64,000 nucleotides of DNA from Halorubrum rubrum (lineage in GTDB: Archaea > Halobacteriota > Halobacteria > Halobacteriales > Haloferacaceae), in the NCBI RefSeq assembly GCF_024494685.1, contig NZ_JANHDM010000001.1, positions 62,001-126,000 on the forward strand, in the 5' to 3' direction. Below the pieces are notes generated by a model. The model did no database searches. It had not been told where the DNA came from and was given only the letters and a program-made list of their open reading frames with translations. The number at the start of each line of letters is the position of its first letter. The first letter of the stretch is position 1. The translations under genes were made by a program, and so were the position numbers. Positions 61,054-64,000 of the stretch are shown piece by piece.

Positions 61054-62345
61054 ACATGAGTACGGGAACTGAAATCAGACAGGGAATCCGCGAGCACCTC
61101 GGGCAGTTCTCGCTACACGTCCTGCTGGTGTTCGCCACCGGATTGACCATTGGGTCCGAACGGACCGTCGTCCCCGTTCTGGGAGAGGAGGTCCTCGGCG
61201 TCACGTCGTTCCTCGTTATCGGTTCGTTCGTCGTCTCGTTCGGGATCGTGAAGTCGATCCTCAATCTCTTTGCCGGCAAATGGGGCGAGGAGTACGGCCG
61301 GAAGCCAGTTCTCGTCGCCGGATGGGCGACGGCACTCCCCCTACCGATCATCCTCATCTTCGCTCCGAGTTGGGGGTGGATCACGGTCGGAAACGTCCTG
61401 CTGGGTATCAATCAAGCGTTGACGTGGAGTATGGCGATCAACGCGAAGATCGACCTCGCAGGACCCGACCAGCGCGGCCTCGCGGTCGGCATCGACGAGT
61501 CGTTCGGCTACACTGGTGTCGCCGTCGGTGCGTGGCTCACTGGCGTCATCGCCGGGCAGTGGAGTCTCCGGCCCGAACCGTTCTACTTCCTCGCAATAGT
61601 CGTCGTGCTGGCGTTCCTCATCTCGATCTTCCTGATCAAGGAAACCGTCCAGTACGCCCAAGCCGAAGGTGACGACGACCACCGCGACGCGAACTTGCCG
61701 TTCAACGAGGTGGTGAAGCGAGCGACCTACGGCGACAGAACGCTGTTCGCTGCGGCGCAGGCCGGCCACATCGAGAACTTCGTGGACACGTTGTTCTGGA
61801 TCGCCGTCCCGCTGTATCTGGTAAGCCAGGGCCTCGATATCGCGGCCGTCGGTGTCGTCGTCGGCGTCCACAGCGCGATGTACTTCCTCCAGATTGCGAC
61901 CGGTGGGCTCGCTGACCGTATTGGCCGCCGACCACCCGTCATCTGGGGGATGTTCCTCGCGGGAGCCGGCGTCCTCGGGATGGTACTCGTTGAGGGGTAT
62001 CTCGCGTGGGCCGTCTTGGCCGCTGTCTCCGGTCTGGGTATGGCGTTACTGTATCCGAACCTGATGACTGTGCCGAGCGACGCCGCTCACCCGACGTGGC
62101 GGTCAGCGGGTATGGGTGTCTATCGAATGTGGCGTGACTCCGGCTACGCCGTCGGTGCGATCCTGATCGGGCTTTCGATGGAGTTCGTCAGCGCCGAGGC
62201 CGCATTCTACATGACTGCAGTTCTCATGTTCATCTCCGGCGCGATCGTGTACGTCTGGATGGAAGAGACTCACCCGGACTTCGGGACACACGAGCCGCCC
62301 GCCCCTGCGACGGAGCAACCAACCAAAACGGTTCCTCAAGACTAG
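61050..62345 (+). CDS. MFS transporter
   Basis: 431 aa, 12 membrane segments in two sixes. The A-motif-like stretches are AGKWGEEYGRKPVLVAG (between helices 2 and 3) and GGLADRIGRRPPVIWG (helices 8-9). The middle loop is charged (KETVQYAQAEGDDDHRD). Translationally coupled to the rhodanese-MBL gene, so it may export a sulfur compound or other toxic product. The C-terminal tail is polar. Confidence 0.88.
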   Translation: MNMSTGTEIRQGIREHLGQFSLHVLLVFATGLTIGSERTVVPVLGEEVLGVTSFLVIGSFVVSFGIVKSILNLFAGKWGEEYGRKPVLVAGWATALPLPIILIFAPSWGWITVGNVLLGINQALTWSMAINAKIDLAGPDQRGLAVGIDESFGYTGVAVGAWLTGVIAGQWSLRPEPFYFLAIVVVLAFLISIFLIKETVQYAQAEGDDDHRDANLPFNEVVKRATYGDRTLFAAAQAGHIENFVDTLFWIAVPLYLVSQGLDIAAVGVVVGVHSAMYFLQIATGGLADRIGRRPPVIWGMFLAGAGVLGMVLVEGYLAWAVLAAVSGLGMALLYPNLMTVPSDAAHPTWRSAGMGVYRMWRDSGYAVGAILIGLSMEFVSAEAAFYMTAVLMFISGAIVYVWMEETHPDFGTHEPPAPATEQPTKTVPQD

Positions 62346-62798
62346 TGTAGTATATACGCAGGCGCGTTCGCTCGGCTAATTCAAGGATTAGATGAAGAAC
62401 ACGTCTCGGTTCCCGTGCTGGCTATACTCTGGATACGGTAGTTGGATCTTGGTCGGATATGAAGCGATCCCTCCGACCACCTGCGGAGGATACGTCAATC
62501 GAAATTGGTTCTCTCTACTGGATCCAGTTCGGCTGTACACGAATCCCGCCGAGACACCCGTGGACGATCGCCCGTCGAACGAAAGCACGCATCTCGGAGT
62601 ATCACCGTATCTACCCCGTCGCAGTCTTGCGATGAGAACGATAGGGGCGCGACGGGCGCTGGTCCAACTGTCGAACGACGAGACGGTTCAGGCGTGAGGC
62701 GGTCGAAATCGGCGTCCCGAAAACGGGGAGTTCTGACACCCTCACCCGACCTCATCCATAGCAACACCTACACTGGCGGAGCATCGAGGTCGGAACGA
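62346..62798. other. Gene-free gap with dispersed-repeat copy B
   Basis: 453 nt between the MFS gene and the doc-type gene. It contains the 67-nt repeat copy B (62646-62712). The remainder has no supportable gene. Confidence 0.5.
62646..62712 (+). repeat. 67-nt dispersed repeat, copy B
   Basis: Begins GGCGCGACGGGCGCTG and ends GAGGCGGTCGAAATCGG. Six differences from copy A at 58379-58445, spread along it, so the copies are not recent duplicates. Confidence 0.8.
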
Positions 62799-63287
62799 AT
62801 GGCCGACTCGCTGTGGTACCCGTCCGTCGAAGACGTCATCGCCATCCACGGCGACGTCGTCGCGGAGTACCTCGATACTCCCGCCGGTGTTCGGAACCGT
62901 GGCGACATCGAATTCGCGGTCAACTACATCGAAGAGGGCAGTTTCGGTTCCGCACCGGACACCATCCACGAGAAGGCGTATCACCTCCTCCGGCTCCTCG
63001 TCGCCACCCACCCGTTCGTCGATGCGAACAAACGGACTGCACTCAACGTGACGGTCGTCTTCTACTTCCTTAACCGGTATCGGTTCAAATACGACAACGA
63101 AATCAGAACGATTCTGAAACGGTTCGGGACTGACGAGGTGGCCGTCGATGAGGAGGACACCACTGAGTATCTGCGATCCCACACCGAGGAACTGGATCTG
63201 GCCGGTGAGATCGAGGAACGGCGAGAGGAGCTCGTCCGGTACGGGCTCGACCGGCTGACCGGCGATTCCGTGGACCCGAACGATTAA
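62799..63287 (+). CDS. doc: Doc-type (death-on-curing/Fic) toxin
   Basis: 162 aa from ATG 62799. The Fic/Doc active site is HPFVDANKRTALNV (His71 onward), and the N-terminal YPSVEDVIAIHGDVV is typical of Doc. Doc toxins phosphorylate or otherwise modify EF-Tu to stop translation. No antitoxin gene precedes it; the 46-aa frame 25 nt downstream is the candidate partner. Confidence 0.87.
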   Translation: MADSLWYPSVEDVIAIHGDVVAEYLDTPAGVRNRGDIEFAVNYIEEGSFGSAPDTIHEKAYHLLRLLVATHPFVDANKRTALNVTVVFYFLNRYRFKYDNEIRTILKRFGTDEVAVDEEDTTEYLRSHTEELDLAGEIEERREELVRYGLDRLTGDSVDPND

Positions 63288-63312
63288 CGGCCCTCGAAGC
63301 GTCCGTTCAGAC

Positions 63313-63453
63313 ATGGACACCGAAGAAGGCGCAGAAACGACCTCTCCGCTTGACGACGTGATGGAGGACATCCGGCGGGAACTGGTTCGGCGGGTCGCGG
63401 CGGACGACCGAGATGCGAACCGAGAGGTCTACGACGCCCTCGAAGACGAATAA
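63313..63453 (+). CDS. Small acidic protein, candidate Doc antitoxin
   Basis: 46 aa, ATG 63313 to TAA 63453. Sequence features: an acidic start (MDTEEGAETT), a predicted helix VMEDIRRELVRRVAADDRD and a closing VYDALEDE. It lies 25 nt behind the doc-type stop. Short size, strong acidity and position suit an antitoxin, but Doc partners usually lie upstream. I do not recognise the family. Confidence 0.55.
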   Translation: MDTEEGAETTSPLDDVMEDIRRELVRRVAADDRDANREVYDALEDE

Positions 63454-63546
63454 TCGGAACTGCTGCAATTCGCCGAGTTGACTGCCCTCTACAGATCTAA
63501 TCGCTCGGTGCAGGCCGTGTAGTTAGCACAACGGCACTCCGTCTTA

Positions 63547-63575
63547 CCGAGAACTGTCACAAACAGCGTTCTCGG
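63547..63575. repeat. 8-bp inverted repeat
   Basis: CCGAGAAC (63547-63554), a 13-nt spacer, and GTTCTCGG (63568-63575). It lies in the gap between the small ORF and the last gene; possible hairpin, terminator or operator. Confidence 0.45.
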
Positions 63576-63700
63576 TCCAGACGGAATATCCGCTGCCCGG
63601 TACCCCCAACTGCGCTGGTCGAGTTGCTCAGCCGCACGAACGAGCCGTGAGACGGTACGTGAACAAAATGACTATGAGCGCTCGATGAACAGTGGTCATC

Positions 63701-64000
63701 ATGCGCCGTCGTGCCCTCCTCTCGGCCGCTGTTGGCGTGACCGTAGGTAGCGTGGGGTGCCTCGCATCGATACGCGATTCCAACCGCCAGATGGCCCAGC
63801 TCGGCTGGTTCGGCGTCCATAACGTCGATCCAGAGTCCAGCCATACCTTCACGCTCATTGTTGAGAGAGATGGCAATGTCGTTCACGAATCATCGCATGA
63901 AGTCGATACAGCAGAAGACCATGACCCCGGCGTAGCAAGTGATGGTGCCGTCGCTGAGTGCACGTGGGGGGGCACTGCCGGTGATTACTCAGTTCGTGTT
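63701..64000 (+). CDS. Lipoprotein with twin-arginine-like signal, partial
   Basis: Runs off the window after 100 codons. The signal starts MRRRALLSAAVGVTVGSVGC, with a lipobox Cys20, so it is probably exported and lipid-anchored. The visible part has a beta-sandwich look (FGVHNVDPESSHTFTLIVERDGNVVHE, later AVAECTWGGTAGDYSVRV). No family is recognised. Confidence 0.75.
   Translation, partial: MRRRALLSAAVGVTVGSVGCLASIRDSNRQMAQLGWFGVHNVDPESSHTFTLIVERDGNVVHESSHEVDTAEDHDPGVASDGAVAECTWGGTAGDYSVRV

Overview
The window is chromosomal-type DNA from a halophilic archaeon of the class Halobacteria. The predicted proteins are strongly acidic, and most of the DNA is GC-rich. Many start codons lie about 25-35 nt behind TATA-like boxes without a Shine-Dalgarno, as expected for leaderless transcripts. 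The families are haloarchaeal: HalX response regulator, HTH_10 regulator, amphi-Trp/HVO_2922-type protein, PriL, Hjc, archaeal RFC, GAN/RecJ-like nuclease and haloarchaeal glucose dehydrogenase. The style of the intergenic repeats reminds me of Halorubrum, but genus cannot be fixed by eye.

Layout. 1-25.4 kb is a GC-rich core of housekeeping and signalling genes: small membrane and winged-helix proteins, a KaiC-like ATPase, a HalX regulator, a RecJ-like nuclease, a GH3 glycosidase, metY-metX, tRNA-Val(TAC), DUF192, an RFC small-subunit paralogue with archaetidylserine decarboxylase, an ABC exporter pair, DNA primase PriL, Hjc, SWIM proteins, two UspA proteins and two sensor kinases. Its gaps carry three copies of an apparently structured element (near 9.0, 12.6 and 18.05 kb). 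Their stems co-vary and their 3' box is conserved. All three lie in sense orientation just behind a gene.

25.5-41.8 kb is a sugar-uptake and catabolism island of lower GC. A Tat-lipoprotein solute-binding protein, two permeases and a MalK-type ATPase run into DUF3604, RidA and glucose dehydrogenase genes on the minus strand. A TrmB-family regulator precedes them. Two Gfo/Idh/MocA oxidoreductases, a sulfatase, a SelA/DgaE-like PLP enzyme and an amidotransferase-like protein follow. Together they suggest use of a sulfated and/or amino sugar. Palindromes next to TATA boxes are candidate operators.

42.3-63.5 kb is an accessory, defence-rich region: a decayed DUF4268-type gene between 14-bp inverted repeats, an Orc1/Cdc6 gene, a complete type I-D CRISPR-Cas system, a nuclease-like protein with a duplicated C-terminal module, a methyltransferase, an HTH_10 regulator beside a rhodanese-metallo-beta-lactamase/MFS pair, and a Doc-type toxin with a 46-aa partner ORF. 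The cas genes are in the order cas6-cas10d-csc2-csc1-cas3-cas4-cas1-cas2 on the minus strand, with csa3 divergent. The array has 33 repeats and 32 spacers and is read leftwards, so its leader lies next to cas2. Two spacers are near-duplicates, and the leader-proximal spacer is 55 nt instead of 33-38. The window ends inside a lipoprotein gene. I saw no rRNA genes and no intact insertion sequence.
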